Source: Pseudomonas oryzihabitans (lineage in GTDB: Bacteria; Pseudomonadota; Gammaproteobacteria; Pseudomonadales; Pseudomonadaceae). Taken from it: DNA of 64,000 nt. Made by a program: the position numbers and the translations under genes. A model generated the notes under the pieces. It did no database searches and was not told the origin of the DNA. It saw only the letters and a program-made list of their open reading frames with translations. The stretch is taken from assembly GCF_007665395.1 (NCBI RefSeq), contig NZ_VDND01000008.1, positions 216,075 through 280,074 of the forward strand. The letters run 5' to 3'. Positions 51,357 to 60,347 of the stretch are shown one piece after another (position 1 is the stretch's first letter; every line of letters starts with the position of its first letter).

Positions 51357-52670
51357 ATGTCGATCCTTCAACACGCCACCCTGGTGCGCGGCCTCACGCT
51401 GACCGCCAATGCCCTGGAGCAGCCGGCCACCGCCGGGCAGCTCGAGGGCCTCACCGGCCCCGCCGTCCTGCAAAGGGTTGCCGGTGGCGTGCGCCAGCTG
51501 CTGAGCAAGCAAGGCACCCTGGAAGCCCAGCTGCACGAGATGCAGGCGGAGATCGAACAGCTGACCGTCCGCCTGGCGGAGCGCGAAGCGGCGGTCCAGC
51601 GCCTGGCCACGCGCTTCGACCTGGTCAACCGCGCCACCAGCGAGGGCCTCTGGGACATGGAAGTGGTCGCCGGTGACCCGGTCAATCCACGCAATGCCTT
51701 CTGGTGGTCCGATCAGCTGCGCGCCCTGCTGGGCTTTCGCAACGAGCAGGACTTCCCCAACGAACTCGGCAGTTGGGCGAATCGCCTGCACCCCGAGGAC
51801 AGCAAGCGCACCCTGGAGGCCTTCGCTCGCCACCTGACCGATCGCAGCGGCCATACGCCCTACGACATCGAATACCGGTTGGCGACCAAGAACGGCGAGT
51901 ACCGCTGGTTCCGCGCCAGCGGCGAGACCCTGCGCGACAGCCAGGGCACCCCGCTGCGGGTCGCCGGCTCGCTGCGCGACATCCATGACCAACGGCTGCG
52001 CGACGCCGAACTCGAGGTCACCCTCACCCGCTTCGAGCTGGCGCGGGAAATGCTCAACGACGGCCTCTGGGACATGGAAGTGATTGCCGGCGATCCGGTC
52101 AATCCGCAGAACCCTTTCTGGTGGTCGCCGCAATTTCGTCGTCTGCTGGGCTTCGAGACCGTCGAGGAATTCCCCGACGTCCTGGACAGCTGGGCCTCGC
52201 GCCTGCACCCCGAGGACAAGCAGCGCAGCATCGACGCCTTCGGCGCGCATTTGACCGACCGCAGCGGCCAGACCGGCTTCGACATCACCTACCGCCTGAA
52301 ATTGAAGAACGGCACCTATCGCTGGTTCAGAGCGCGCGGCCAGACCCGCCGCGCCAGCGATGGCACGCCCCTGCGCGTGGTCGGCGCCCTGACCGACATC
52401 CACGCCAGCCATGAGCAGAGCGACCTGCGCCAGGCCCAGGAAGCCCAGCATCAGGCGATGGAGAGCAACCTGAGAAACGTCACGGAAATCGTCAGCTCCA
52501 TCCAGGGCATCGCCGCCCAGACCAACCTGCTGGCCCTCAACGCGGCGATCGAGGCCGCGCGTGCCGGCGAAGCCGGTCGTGGTTTCGCGGTGGTCGCCGA
52601 TGAGGTGCGGAAACTGGCGACCAGGACCTCCGAGGCTACCCAGCGCGCCGCGGACATGATCCGCCAGTGA
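51357..52670 (+). CDS. Soluble PAS-PAS protein with a short MCP tip
   Basis: 437 aa from the ATG at 51357 (GGAGC upstream); a longer frame to 51195 lacks support. An N-terminal coil (LEAQLHEMQAEIEQLTVRL) precedes two near-identical PAS_3 domains at about 85-220 and 225-345, each with GLWDMEV, GDPVNP and FWWS. The C-terminal 85 residues keep the MCP hairpin tip QTNLLALNAAIEAARAGEA and AVVADEVRKLA, then stop. There is no membrane segment and no methylation helix. Layout recalls BdlA (biofilm dispersion, PAS-PAS-MCP), though BdlA keeps a longer MCP part. Confidence 0.88.
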   Translation: MSILQHATLVRGLTLTANALEQPATAGQLEGLTGPAVLQRVAGGVRQLLSKQGTLEAQLHEMQAEIEQLTVRLAEREAAVQRLATRFDLVNRATSEGLWDMEVVAGDPVNPRNAFWWSDQLRALLGFRNEQDFPNELGSWANRLHPEDSKRTLEAFARHLTDRSGHTPYDIEYRLATKNGEYRWFRASGETLRDSQGTPLRVAGSLRDIHDQRLRDAELEVTLTRFELAREMLNDGLWDMEVIAGDPVNPQNPFWWSPQFRRLLGFETVEEFPDVLDSWASRLHPEDKQRSIDAFGAHLTDRSGQTGFDITYRLKLKNGTYRWFRARGQTRRASDGTPLRVVGALTDIHASHEQSDLRQAQEAQHQAMESNLRNVTEIVSSIQGIAAQTNLLALNAAIEAARAGEAGRGFAVVADEVRKLATRTSEATQRAADMIRQ

Positions 52671-52730
52671 CGGCGAGTCACCGCTGACGGCGAGGACCGC
52701 GCCCTGCCCGGTCCCGGCCCTCGCCGCGGC

Positions 52731-52763
52731 GCCCGGCAGGGCGAAGCGCTCGCCCTGCCGGGC
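52731..52763 (+). terminator. Strong terminator hairpin after the PAS-MCP gene
   Basis: Perfect 14-bp stem GCCCGGCAGGGCGA / TCGCCCTGCCGGGC with loop AGCGC, 61 bases after the stop. It closes the plus-strand signalling run. Confidence 0.8.
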
Positions 52764-52945
52764 GTCTGGCGCCGCTAGAGGTTGACGTCGGCCCCCAGCG
52801 GCGAACCTCGCGGGTGGCCGAGGGGACCAGCGCCCTGGCGTCCCGAAGCTCCGGCAGGCCGCTCGCTTCGACCTTTGGCCAGTAGCCTGAGTCCGGCAGG
52901 GCAATCCTTGCTAGGGTGACGTCTCCCAGGTTTCGAGCGGCCACC

Positions 52946-53422
52946 ATGCACCTGAACCCCGCCCTGACCCCAACCACCACGGCCGACGCCGAGCTGCTGG
53001 TGACCATGCGTATCGCCGCGATGCGCGACAGCCTGGAGCGCCTCGGGCGCTTCGATCCCCGGCGTGCGCGGGAGCGCTTCCTGGGCACCTTCGATCCCGC
53101 CCTGTGCCGCTTCATCGAAGCCGGAGGCGTACGCGTGGGCTTTTGCGTCGTTCGCCCGCTGGCCGAGGCCTGGCACCTGGATCATCTGTATCTTCTGCCC
53201 GAGCACCAGGGCAAGGGCCTGGGCGGCGCAGTGCTGGGACAGATCCTCGCCGATGTCGATGCCTGCGGCCTGCCGATCCGCCTGGGCGCCCTGCGGGGCA
53301 GCAGGGCCAATGCGTTCTACCGGCGTCACGGCTTCGAGCCGGTAGAGGAGGCGGAGTGGGATATCTACTACCTGAGGCGCCCTGCTCCCGCGCGAGCCCC
53401 CACGGACCAGGCGGAAATGTGA
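52946..53422 (+). CDS. GNAT-family N-acetyltransferase
   Basis: 158 aa from the ATG at 52946; a GTG 30 bases upstream is an alternative. GNAT core: RVGFCVVRPLAEAWHLDHLY (strand beta-4), acetyl-CoA loop LLPEHQGKGLGGAVL (Q/RxxGxG/A) and the closing ANAFYRRHGFEPVEE. Substrate unknown; many such proteins modify small amines or protein N-termini. It ends about 130 bases before a T-tailed terminator. Confidence 0.88.
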   Translation: MHLNPALTPTTTADAELLVTMRIAAMRDSLERLGRFDPRRARERFLGTFDPALCRFIEAGGVRVGFCVVRPLAEAWHLDHLYLLPEHQGKGLGGAVLGQILADVDACGLPIRLGALRGSRANAFYRRHGFEPVEEAEWDIYYLRRPAPARAPTDQAEM

Positions 53423-54341
53423 ACTGGGGATAGAACCGATCAGCGTGGCCACGGCTGTGTTTGAACCCGGCCGAGCCCGGCCGGTCAATCGTCTCGAGTG
53501 CTCCACACTCATCACCTCCAGGTTGGCGAATCTGTAGGCTTCGAACTGAGTTGTCCCCCGCTCCGGCGGGGGATTTTTTTGCCTACTCGCCGGCTCTCTA
53601 ACGCCAAACCCGCGCACCGACGGTGCCGAGGCCGCCACGGGATCAGATCCGCGATGATACCGGGCGGCCGAACGGGCTGAGCTGGATCTTCCCGTCGCTA
53701 TAGAGAAGCGCCCTCGCCCGCAACGGACGCCGCGAACTACGGCCTGACGCGCCGAACACAATCCCAGCGGCTGGGTCAAACGAATGCCCGCCGGTGCGGC
53801 GCTGACATCCACGCCGGTCAACGCGCCTGGGAGGCCTTGCCAGTCCGGCAATCTCCAACCGTCTCCCGGGCGAAGGGCCCTTCTGCCAGGGCCGCGATGG
53901 CTGTCCATGCCCGCCTGCCAGACCAGCCCCCGCCAAGACAGCCTGCCCTGCCGGTGCCTACCTGCTCGAAAAATGCGTACCTCTGTAACGGCGTCACGCT
54001 CGCCAGCGGCAGCTGCTGCTCGTTGCTGTAAGCAGCGGAGATAGGACGCCACCGCGGCCTTGGTGACCTAGGTGGCTGGCCGAAGAGCTAGAGCGTTTCC
54101 GCCAGCTGATTCCCTTGCATATTAAGCGGAGAAACAGGCGAGGACAGAGTATCCAATTGTGATGTCTTAACCCTGCAAGGCCTTTTATAGTAAAACAAAT
54201 CTTGAACGTTATCTGACAACTCACCCATAAAAAGCCAAAGCTGAAAACAGGAAATATTTAATTACTTTTAAGCAAGTGACGATCTGTTACATTCATCAGC
54301 TAGCTACGTTATCTAATCCACACCATTCGAAAGGACTCGTC
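53423..54341. other. 919-bp gap without a recognisable gene
   Basis: It holds a terminator (53555), then about 500 bp of GC-rich DNA with only out-of-context open frames, such as the minus-strand frame from 52775 to 54052, which has no family resemblance. From about 54110 the base composition drops sharply to AT-rich DNA up to and into the following GGDEF gene. It may be an old junction of transferred DNA. Confidence 0.55.
53555..53580 (+). terminator. Intrinsic terminator
   Basis: 7-bp stem CCCCCGC / GCGGGGG with a 4-base loop, followed by A and seven T. Textbook rho-independent form for plus-strand transcripts; it follows the GNAT gene. Confidence 0.9.
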
Positions 54342-55430
54342 ATGACCTTCCATAAGCACATGCGCCGAGAGATGCAGTGGCCCATGACGCTCACAGTGGC
54401 CGCGGGAATCGTGGCACTCGTGGCAGCCTGGAGATTGAACCCCTTGGGACCGCGGCCCCTGGCGGACCATGATTATCTGCTCTTTGGACTGCTTCTGGCC
54501 ATTACAGCGATAATAACAATTTCAAAGAATATCTTTGTCTGGCGCTTGATAGGCCCGATGCAGACCGTCTTCATCGCGTTACTCTTCGAGCGGGAAGTCG
54601 CTCATCTGGGCGCTCTGATAGACATGTGGGGCATGGTAACCACCACCCTTATCGCCATGGGGATTTCCATATTATTTGTCAGCACGCTCGACTATCTCAT
54701 CACCTTGTTCGCGGTATGGGTGATCATGTGGCAGGTCAACAGTGCCGGTGCCAATCCGCTATTCGACAATATCTTCTATCTTCACGTGGTCATCACTACG
54801 GCTCTTGGCACCTGTTTGAACGCGACCTATGTAAAGACCATGAAGCGCGTTTACGAACTGATGAAGAATTACCGGAACTTGTCGCAGATAGACTTTCTGA
54901 CCAAGGCACCGAATCGCCGCTCCTTGATGGATGCCATCCAGACCACCGTTGAATCGTGCATCGACACGAGATCCGAGAATTGCTGGTTCCTGATGCTGGA
55001 TATCGACTACTTCAAGAAGATCAATGACAAGCTGGGCCACGCACGGGGCGATGACGTGCTGATCCACCTCTCGCAGTTGATCAGGGAAGATCCTATCAAG
55101 CACCAGTTCGGCCGTCTGGGTGGGGAAGAATTCGGCATCCTCTACCAGGACCGTACGGAAGAGGAGGTGCTGAAAAGCGTCGAAGCCCTGCTGAGCGCCG
55201 CCCTCACCTACTCGCCCTGCCCTTACAGCTTCAGCGCCGGCCTGACCAAGATCCGGGTCACCAGCGACCTGTCCAACATCCTCTTCCAGGCCGACCAGGA
55301 GTTGTACAACGCCAAGCGCGAGGGCAGAAGCCGCGCTTACTATCTTGGCAGACCCTTCTATGTGACCCCTATCCCCGAGGTGAGCCGTGACGATGGTCTG
55401 GTGATCGCGGAACTGGGCATGGCGCCTTGA
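54342..55430 (+). CDS. Membrane-bound diguanylate cyclase (GGDEF)
   Basis: 362 aa from the ATG at 54342. An ORF start 66 bases upstream is not supported. About six hydrophobic segments within residues 15-165 form an N-terminal membrane sensor. The GGDEF domain (about 185-325) has DFLTKAPNRRSLMDAI, DIDYFKKINDKLGH and the active-site RLGGEEFGIL near 255-264. It should make cyclic di-GMP. The first half of the gene and its upstream DNA are distinctly AT-richer than the rest of the window, with less biased third positions, which suggests acquisition from another source. Confidence 0.92.
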   Translation: MTFHKHMRREMQWPMTLTVAAGIVALVAAWRLNPLGPRPLADHDYLLFGLLLAITAIITISKNIFVWRLIGPMQTVFIALLFEREVAHLGALIDMWGMVTTTLIAMGISILFVSTLDYLITLFAVWVIMWQVNSAGANPLFDNIFYLHVVITTALGTCLNATYVKTMKRVYELMKNYRNLSQIDFLTKAPNRRSLMDAIQTTVESCIDTRSENCWFLMLDIDYFKKINDKLGHARGDDVLIHLSQLIREDPIKHQFGRLGGEEFGILYQDRTEEEVLKSVEALLSAALTYSPCPYSFSAGLTKIRVTSDLSNILFQADQELYNAKREGRSRAYYLGRPFYVTPIPEVSRDDGLVIAELGMAP

Positions 55431-55944
55431 GACCTGCATTGCCAGTAACCGCTGCACGCCGAGACCGTGCATAGCCGGACCCCCACCCGCGACAGCGCCT
55501 CTGTACCCTTACCGGCGATCCATCGAATCTGCGGATGAATGACCGCCGCGCCTGATGTCATCGGCGCGAGGCCGTCCTGCGGAAAATGCCACCGGCCGGG
55601 CTGACCTGCCCACTTTCGCAACCGCGCCAGCCTACCGGGCGACCTGCGCTGGCCGCCGAGGCGGCCTTTTTCCACAGGCGACTCCGCTGGGTGGTCCGCA
55701 GCACATGATGACCAACAGCGATGCCCGAACGTAGGCTGGGGCGCCGGCCCCGTGCCAGCTCGGGCAAACGGTCAGGGAAGTTCGCGTCCGGGCTTTGGCT
55801 CGGTCTCCTTCGCTTCGTCGCGCTTTGCAGGCGGTTCGGGCCCGCCTGGCCCATAGTGCCAGCTGCCCTCTTGCCTGGAGCCGTCTTTTCCTATACTTGT
55901 ATATACATGCAATGTCATTAGTTCAACCGCTCGCAGGCCCCATC
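55431..55944. other. 514-bp region upstream of hutU
   Basis: No gene recognised. The last 60 bases hold the hutU promoter and HutC operator. The remainder is GC-rich and contains only out-of-context open frames on both strands. Confidence 0.5.
55892..55909 (+). promoter_or_regulatory. hutU promoter -10 overlapping a HutC operator
   Basis: A TATACT hexamer (55892-55897) overlaps CTTGTATATACATG (55896-55909), whose core TGTATATACA is a perfect palindrome. This matches the HutC/GntR-type site described for Pseudomonas hut genes (TTGTATATACAA). The repressor would block hutU until urocanate accumulates. The site ends 35 bases before the hutU ATG. Confidence 0.85.
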
Positions 55945-57627
55945 ATGACCGACTCCACCCGCCATCGCTCCGTAACCATCCGCGCTCCCCGGGGCACCCA
56001 GCTCAACGCCCGTAGCTGGTTCACCGAGGCGCCCCTGCGCATGCTGATGAACAACCTCGATCCCGAGGTCGCCGAGAATCCCGAGGCGCTGGTCGTCTAT
56101 GGCGGTATCGGGCGGGCCGCGCGCAACTGGGCGTGCTACGACGCCATCGTCGCCAGCCTCAAGACACTGGGTGACGACGAGACACTGCTGGTGCAATCGG
56201 GCAAGCCGGTCGGCGTATTCAAGACCCACAGCAACGCGCCGCGCGTGCTGATCGCCAACTCCAACCTGGTGCCGCACTGGGCGAGCTGGGAGCACTTCAA
56301 CGAACTCGACGCCAAGGGCCTGGCCATGTACGGCCAGATGACCGCGGGTAGCTGGATCTATATCGGCAGCCAGGGCATCGTCCAGGGCACCTACGAAACC
56401 TTCGTCGAGGCCGGGCGCCAGCACTATGAGGGCAATCTCCAAGGGCGCTGGGTGCTGACCGCCGGCCTCGGCGGCATGGGCGGCGCCCAGCCGCTGGCCG
56501 CGACCCTGGCCGGTGCCTGTTCGCTGAACATCGAATGCCAGCAGAGCCGGATCGACTTCCGCCTCAAGACCCGCTACGTCGATGAGCAGGCCAAAGATCT
56601 GGACGATGCCCTGGCTCGTCTCGACCGCTACACCCGCGACGGCCGTGCCATCTCCATCGCCCTGCAGGGCAACGCCGCCGAGATTCTGCCCGAGCTGGTA
56701 CGGCGCGGCGTCCGCCCGGACCTGGTCACCGACCAGACCAGCGCCCACGATCCGCTCAATGGCTATCTGCCGGCCGGCTGGACCTGGGAAGAATATCGCG
56801 CGCGCGCCCTCGTCGAACCGGCGGAGGTGGTCAGGGCAGCCAAGGCTTCCATGGCCCGGCACGTGCGCGCCATGCTCGACTTCCAGCGCCAGGGCGTACC
56901 CACCTTCGACTACGGCAACAACATCCGCCAGATGGCCAAGGACGTCGGTGTGGATGACGCCTTCGCCTTCCCCGGTTTCGTCCCGGCCTATATCCGCCCG
57001 CTGTTCTGCCGGGGTATCGGGCCCTTCCGCTGGGCGGCGCTGTCCGGTGACGCCGAGGACATCTATCGCACCGATGCCAAGGTCAAGGAACTCATCCCCG
57101 ATGACGCCCATCTGCACCACTGGCTGGACATGGCGCGCGAGCGCATCGCCTTCCAGGGGCTGCCGGCGCGTATCTGCTGGGTCGGCCTCGGACAGCGCGC
57201 CAAGCTCGGCCTGGCCTTCAACGAGATGGTGCGCACGGGCGAACTCAAGGCGCCCATCGTCATCGGCCGCGACCACCTGGATTCGGGTTCGGTGGCCAGT
57301 CCCAACCGCGAGACCGAGGCCATGCGCGATGGCTCCGACGCCGTCTCCGACTGGCCGCTGCTCAACGCCCTCCTAAATACTGCCAGCGGCGCCACCTGGG
57401 TGTCGCTGCACCATGGCGGTGGCGTGGGCATGGGCTTCTCGCAGCACTCGGGCATGGTCATCGTCTGCGATGGCTCCGATGAAGCCGCCGAACGCATCGC
57501 CCGGGTGCTGACCAACGACCCGGCCACTGGGGTGATGCGTCACGCCGATGCGGGCTACGAGATCGCCATCGAGTGCGCGCACGAGCAAGGCTTGAACCTG
57601 CCGATGATCACCAAGCCTCAGGCGTAA
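55945..57627 (+). CDS. hutU: Urocanate hydratase
   Basis: 560 aa, the normal size. It converts urocanate to 4-imidazolone-5-propionate using tightly bound NAD+ as an electrophile. Landmarks: VYGGIGRAARNWACYD, QMTAGSWIYIGSQGIVQGTY, the NAD loop LTAGLGGMGGAQPLA, the catalytic Cys in PLFCRGIGPFRW, and HHGGGVGMGFSQHSGM. Start ATG 55945 (MTDSTRHRSVTIRAPRG). First gene of hutU-permease-hutI-hutG; 111 bp precede the permease. Confidence 0.97.
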   Translation: MTDSTRHRSVTIRAPRGTQLNARSWFTEAPLRMLMNNLDPEVAENPEALVVYGGIGRAARNWACYDAIVASLKTLGDDETLLVQSGKPVGVFKTHSNAPRVLIANSNLVPHWASWEHFNELDAKGLAMYGQMTAGSWIYIGSQGIVQGTYETFVEAGRQHYEGNLQGRWVLTAGLGGMGGAQPLAATLAGACSLNIECQQSRIDFRLKTRYVDEQAKDLDDALARLDRYTRDGRAISIALQGNAAEILPELVRRGVRPDLVTDQTSAHDPLNGYLPAGWTWEEYRARALVEPAEVVRAAKASMARHVRAMLDFQRQGVPTFDYGNNIRQMAKDVGVDDAFAFPGFVPAYIRPLFCRGIGPFRWAALSGDAEDIYRTDAKVKELIPDDAHLHHWLDMARERIAFQGLPARICWVGLGQRAKLGLAFNEMVRTGELKAPIVIGRDHLDSGSVASPNRETEAMRDGSDAVSDWPLLNALLNTASGATWVSLHHGGGVGMGFSQHSGMVIVCDGSDEAAERIARVLTNDPATGVMRHADAGYEIAIECAHEQGLNLPMITKPQA

Positions 57628-57738
57628 TAGGTGGCGCGGTGGTGGCCCTGCCGCCGCCACTGGCGCCTTTCAGGGTCCCGGCCTCCCCGGCTGCCTGCGC
57701 TGGGCACCGGTGGCGGCTCACCATCGCGCAGGTCCTGT

Positions 57739-59145
57739 ATGTCCGAGTCCGCTTCCTCGCCGTCGCTGATCGAACGGCGCTCCATCGATTACATCCCGCC
57801 CCACGAACGCCATGGCCGGCTGTACAGCCAGTTCACCCTCTGGCTGGGGGCAAACCTGCAGATCACCGCCATCGTCACCGGCGCCCTCGCCGTGGTGCTG
57901 GGCGGCGATGTCTTCTGGTCGCTCTGGGGGCTGTTGCTCGGCCAGGTGCTCGGCGGCACGGTGATGGCCCTGCACGCCGCCCAGGGGCCGCGCCTGGGGC
58001 TGCCGCAGATGATCTCCAGCCGGGTGCAATTCGGCGTCCAGGGCGCGGCCGTGCCCCTGGTGCTGGTCTGCCTGATGTACCTGGGCTTCACCGCCACCGG
58101 CACGGTGCTCTCGGGGCAGGCGCTCGGCCAACTGCTCCAGGTCAGCGACAGCCTGGGCATCCTCATCTTCGCTGCGGTCATCGTGCTGGTCACGGTGCTG
58201 GGCTATAGAGCCATCCACCTGCTGGGACGGCTGGCCAGCGTCCTGGGGGTGATCGCTTTCTGCTACCTGTTCAGCCGGGTGCTCAGCGTCGGCGATGTAC
58301 CGGCGCTGGTGCAGAATCGGCAGTTCAGCTGGAGCGGCTTCCTGCTCGCCGTGTCCCTGGCCGCCTCCTGGCAGATCGCCTATGGCCCCTACGTGGCCGA
58401 CTACTCGCGCTACCTGCCCGCCCGCACCTCGCCGCTGAAGACCTTTCTCGCGGTGGGCGCCGGTTCGGTGCTGGGGGCCCAGACCGCCATGGTGCTCGGG
58501 GTCTTCGCCGCGGCCATGGCCAACGGCCGCTTCGCCGGCCATGAGGTCGCCTTCATCGTCGGCCTGGGGGGCAGCGGCGCGACGGCCGCGTTGCTCTATT
58601 TCAGCATCGCCTTCGGCAAGGTCACCATCTCCACCCTGAACTCCTATGGCAGCTTCATGTGCCTCGCCACCCTGATCAGCGGCTTCCGCGGCGAAGTCGA
58701 GATCAGTCCACGGCAGCGGCTGCTGTTCGTCCTGGCCATCGTCGGCGCGGCCACCCTGATCGCCCTGCTCGGCCAAGGCGCCTTCCTGCTGGCGTTCAAG
58801 TCCTTCATCCTCTTCCTGCTGACCTTCTTCACGCCGTGGAGCGCGATCAACCTGGTCGACTACTACCTCATCACCCGTGAACGCTACGACCTGGCGGCGC
58901 TGGCCGACCCGAACGGCCGCTACGGGCGCTGGAACGGTACCGGCCTGACCGTCTATGTCATCGGTGTGCTGATCCAGCTGCCCTTCCTGTCGACCAAGCT
59001 CTACACCGGCCCGCTGGTTGCCCACCTGGGTGGGGTCGACATTTCCTGGGTCATCGGCCTGCTGGTGCCGGCCCTGCTCTACTGGCTGCTGGCCCGCCGT
59101 CACGCGGCCGCACCGGCCTACCCCTTGCGTGAGGACACCCCATGA
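57739..59145 (+). CDS. NCS1-family (cytosine/purine-type) permease, hut-linked
   Basis: 468 aa from the ATG at 57739; about 12 membrane helices. NCS1 features: IDYIPPHERHGRLYSQFTLW, LGLPQMISSRVQFGVQGAA (TM3 region), ASWQIAYGPYVADYSRYLP and LLTFFTPWSAINLVDYYL. Located between hutU and hutI and overlapping hutI by 4 bp, it is the likely carrier for urocanate or histidine. In several Pseudomonas hut loci a permease of this kind sits in the operon. Substrate by context only. Confidence 0.9.
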   Translation: MSESASSPSLIERRSIDYIPPHERHGRLYSQFTLWLGANLQITAIVTGALAVVLGGDVFWSLWGLLLGQVLGGTVMALHAAQGPRLGLPQMISSRVQFGVQGAAVPLVLVCLMYLGFTATGTVLSGQALGQLLQVSDSLGILIFAAVIVLVTVLGYRAIHLLGRLASVLGVIAFCYLFSRVLSVGDVPALVQNRQFSWSGFLLAVSLAASWQIAYGPYVADYSRYLPARTSPLKTFLAVGAGSVLGAQTAMVLGVFAAAMANGRFAGHEVAFIVGLGGSGATAALLYFSIAFGKVTISTLNSYGSFMCLATLISGFRGEVEISPRQRLLFVLAIVGAATLIALLGQGAFLLAFKSFILFLLTFFTPWSAINLVDYYLITRERYDLAALADPNGRYGRWNGTGLTVYVIGVLIQLPFLSTKLYTGPLVAHLGGVDISWVIGLLVPALLYWLLARRHAAAPAYPLREDTP

Positions 59146-60347
59146 AGCTCTGGTACAACTGCCAGGCCGCCACCCTGGTCGATGGGGTCTATGGCGTCCT
59201 GGAAAATGCGGCCCTGCTGGTCGATGGTGAGCGTTTGCACTGGGTCGGTCCGCTGGCCGAACTGCCCTCGATCGCGATCAGCGAGCGGCATGACCTAGGG
59301 GGTGCCTGGGTCACGCCCGGCTTGATCGATTGCCATACCCACCTGGTCTTCGGCGGCGATCGCAGTGGCGAATTCGAGCAGCGCCTGCAGGGCACCAGCT
59401 ATGCCGAGATCGCCGCGGCCGGCGGCGGTATCGCCAGCAGCGTCCGCGCCACCCGCGCCGCCAGCGAGGACGAATTGCTGGCCAGCGCCCTGCGCCGCGC
59501 CCGCCCGCTGCTGGCCGAAGGCGTTACCGTGCTGGAAGTGAAATCCGGCTACGGCCTGGACCTGGCCAGCGAACGCAAGATGCTGCGGGTGGCACGCCGA
59601 CTGGGCGAGGCATTGCCGGTCACGGTACGCACCACCTGCCTGGCCGCCCATGCCCTGCCCCCGGAATTCGCCGGCCGGGCCGATGACTACATCACCGCGA
59701 TCTGCGACGACTGGCTCCCGCAACTGGCTGCCGAGGGGCTGGTCGACGCGGTGGATGCCTTCTGCGAGCACCTGGCCTTTTCCCCGGCGCAGGTCGAGCG
59801 CGTCGTCCAGACCGCCGCCCGGCTCGGCCTGCCGGTCAAGCTGCACGCCGAACAACTTTCGGTACAGCACGGCGCGGCGCTCGCGGCTCGCTATGGCGCA
59901 CTGTCGGCCGATCACCTGGAGTACCTGGTCGAGGAAGACGTGGTGGCCATGGCCGCTGCCGGCACCGTGGCAGTCCTGCTGCCCGGCGCCTTCCTCACCC
60001 TGCGCGAGACGCAATTGCCACCGGTGACCGCCCTGCGCACCCATGGCGTGCCCATCGCCCTGGCCAGCGACGCCAACCCGGGCACCTCGCCGGTGCTGTC
60101 GTTGCGGCTGATGCTCAACCTGGGCTGCACCCTGTTCGGCCTCACCCCGGAAGAAGCCCTGGCCGGTGTCACCCTGAATGCCGCCCGGGCGCTCGGCCTC
60201 GCGGACCGCTACGGCAGTCTGGAAGCGGGCAAATACGCCGATTTCATCGCCTGGGACATCACCCGCCCCGCCGAACTGGCCTACTGGCTCGGCGGCCAAC
60301 TCGACACCCGCATCATCCGCCACGGCAAGGAGCTCGCCCGTGTCTGA
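59142..60347 (+). CDS. hutI: Imidazolonepropionase
   Basis: 401 aa amidohydrolase that opens 4-imidazolone-5-propionate to N-formimino-L-glutamate. Metal-binding HxH in LIDCHTHLVFGGDRSGEF (about residue 65), then AAGGGIASSVRATRAA, EVKSGYGLD, LHAEQLSVQ and SDANPGTSP (metal Asp). The ATG overlaps the permease stop (ATGA). The next gene starts within its last codons. Confidence 0.96.
   Translation: MKLWYNCQAATLVDGVYGVLENAALLVDGERLHWVGPLAELPSIAISERHDLGGAWVTPGLIDCHTHLVFGGDRSGEFEQRLQGTSYAEIAAAGGGIASSVRATRAASEDELLASALRRARPLLAEGVTVLEVKSGYGLDLASERKMLRVARRLGEALPVTVRTTCLAAHALPPEFAGRADDYITAICDDWLPQLAAEGLVDAVDAFCEHLAFSPAQVERVVQTAARLGLPVKLHAEQLSVQHGAALAARYGALSADHLEYLVEEDVVAMAAAGTVAVLLPGAFLTLRETQLPPVTALRTHGVPIALASDANPGTSPVLSLRLMLNLGCTLFGLTPEEALAGVTLNAARALGLADRYGSLEAGKYADFIAWDITRPAELAYWLGGQLDTRIIRHGKELARV

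Noticed and set aside
52775..54052. Minus-strand open frame of about 425 codons over the GNAT gene and gap
   Set aside because: It runs antisense through a clear GNAT gene and a T-tailed terminator, and resembles no protein family.
55850..55944. Sigma-54 promoter for hutU, as reported for hut genes in other pseudomonads
   Set aside because: No GG-N10-GC pair with good flanks was found. The TATACT hexamer with the HutC palindrome is a better reading.
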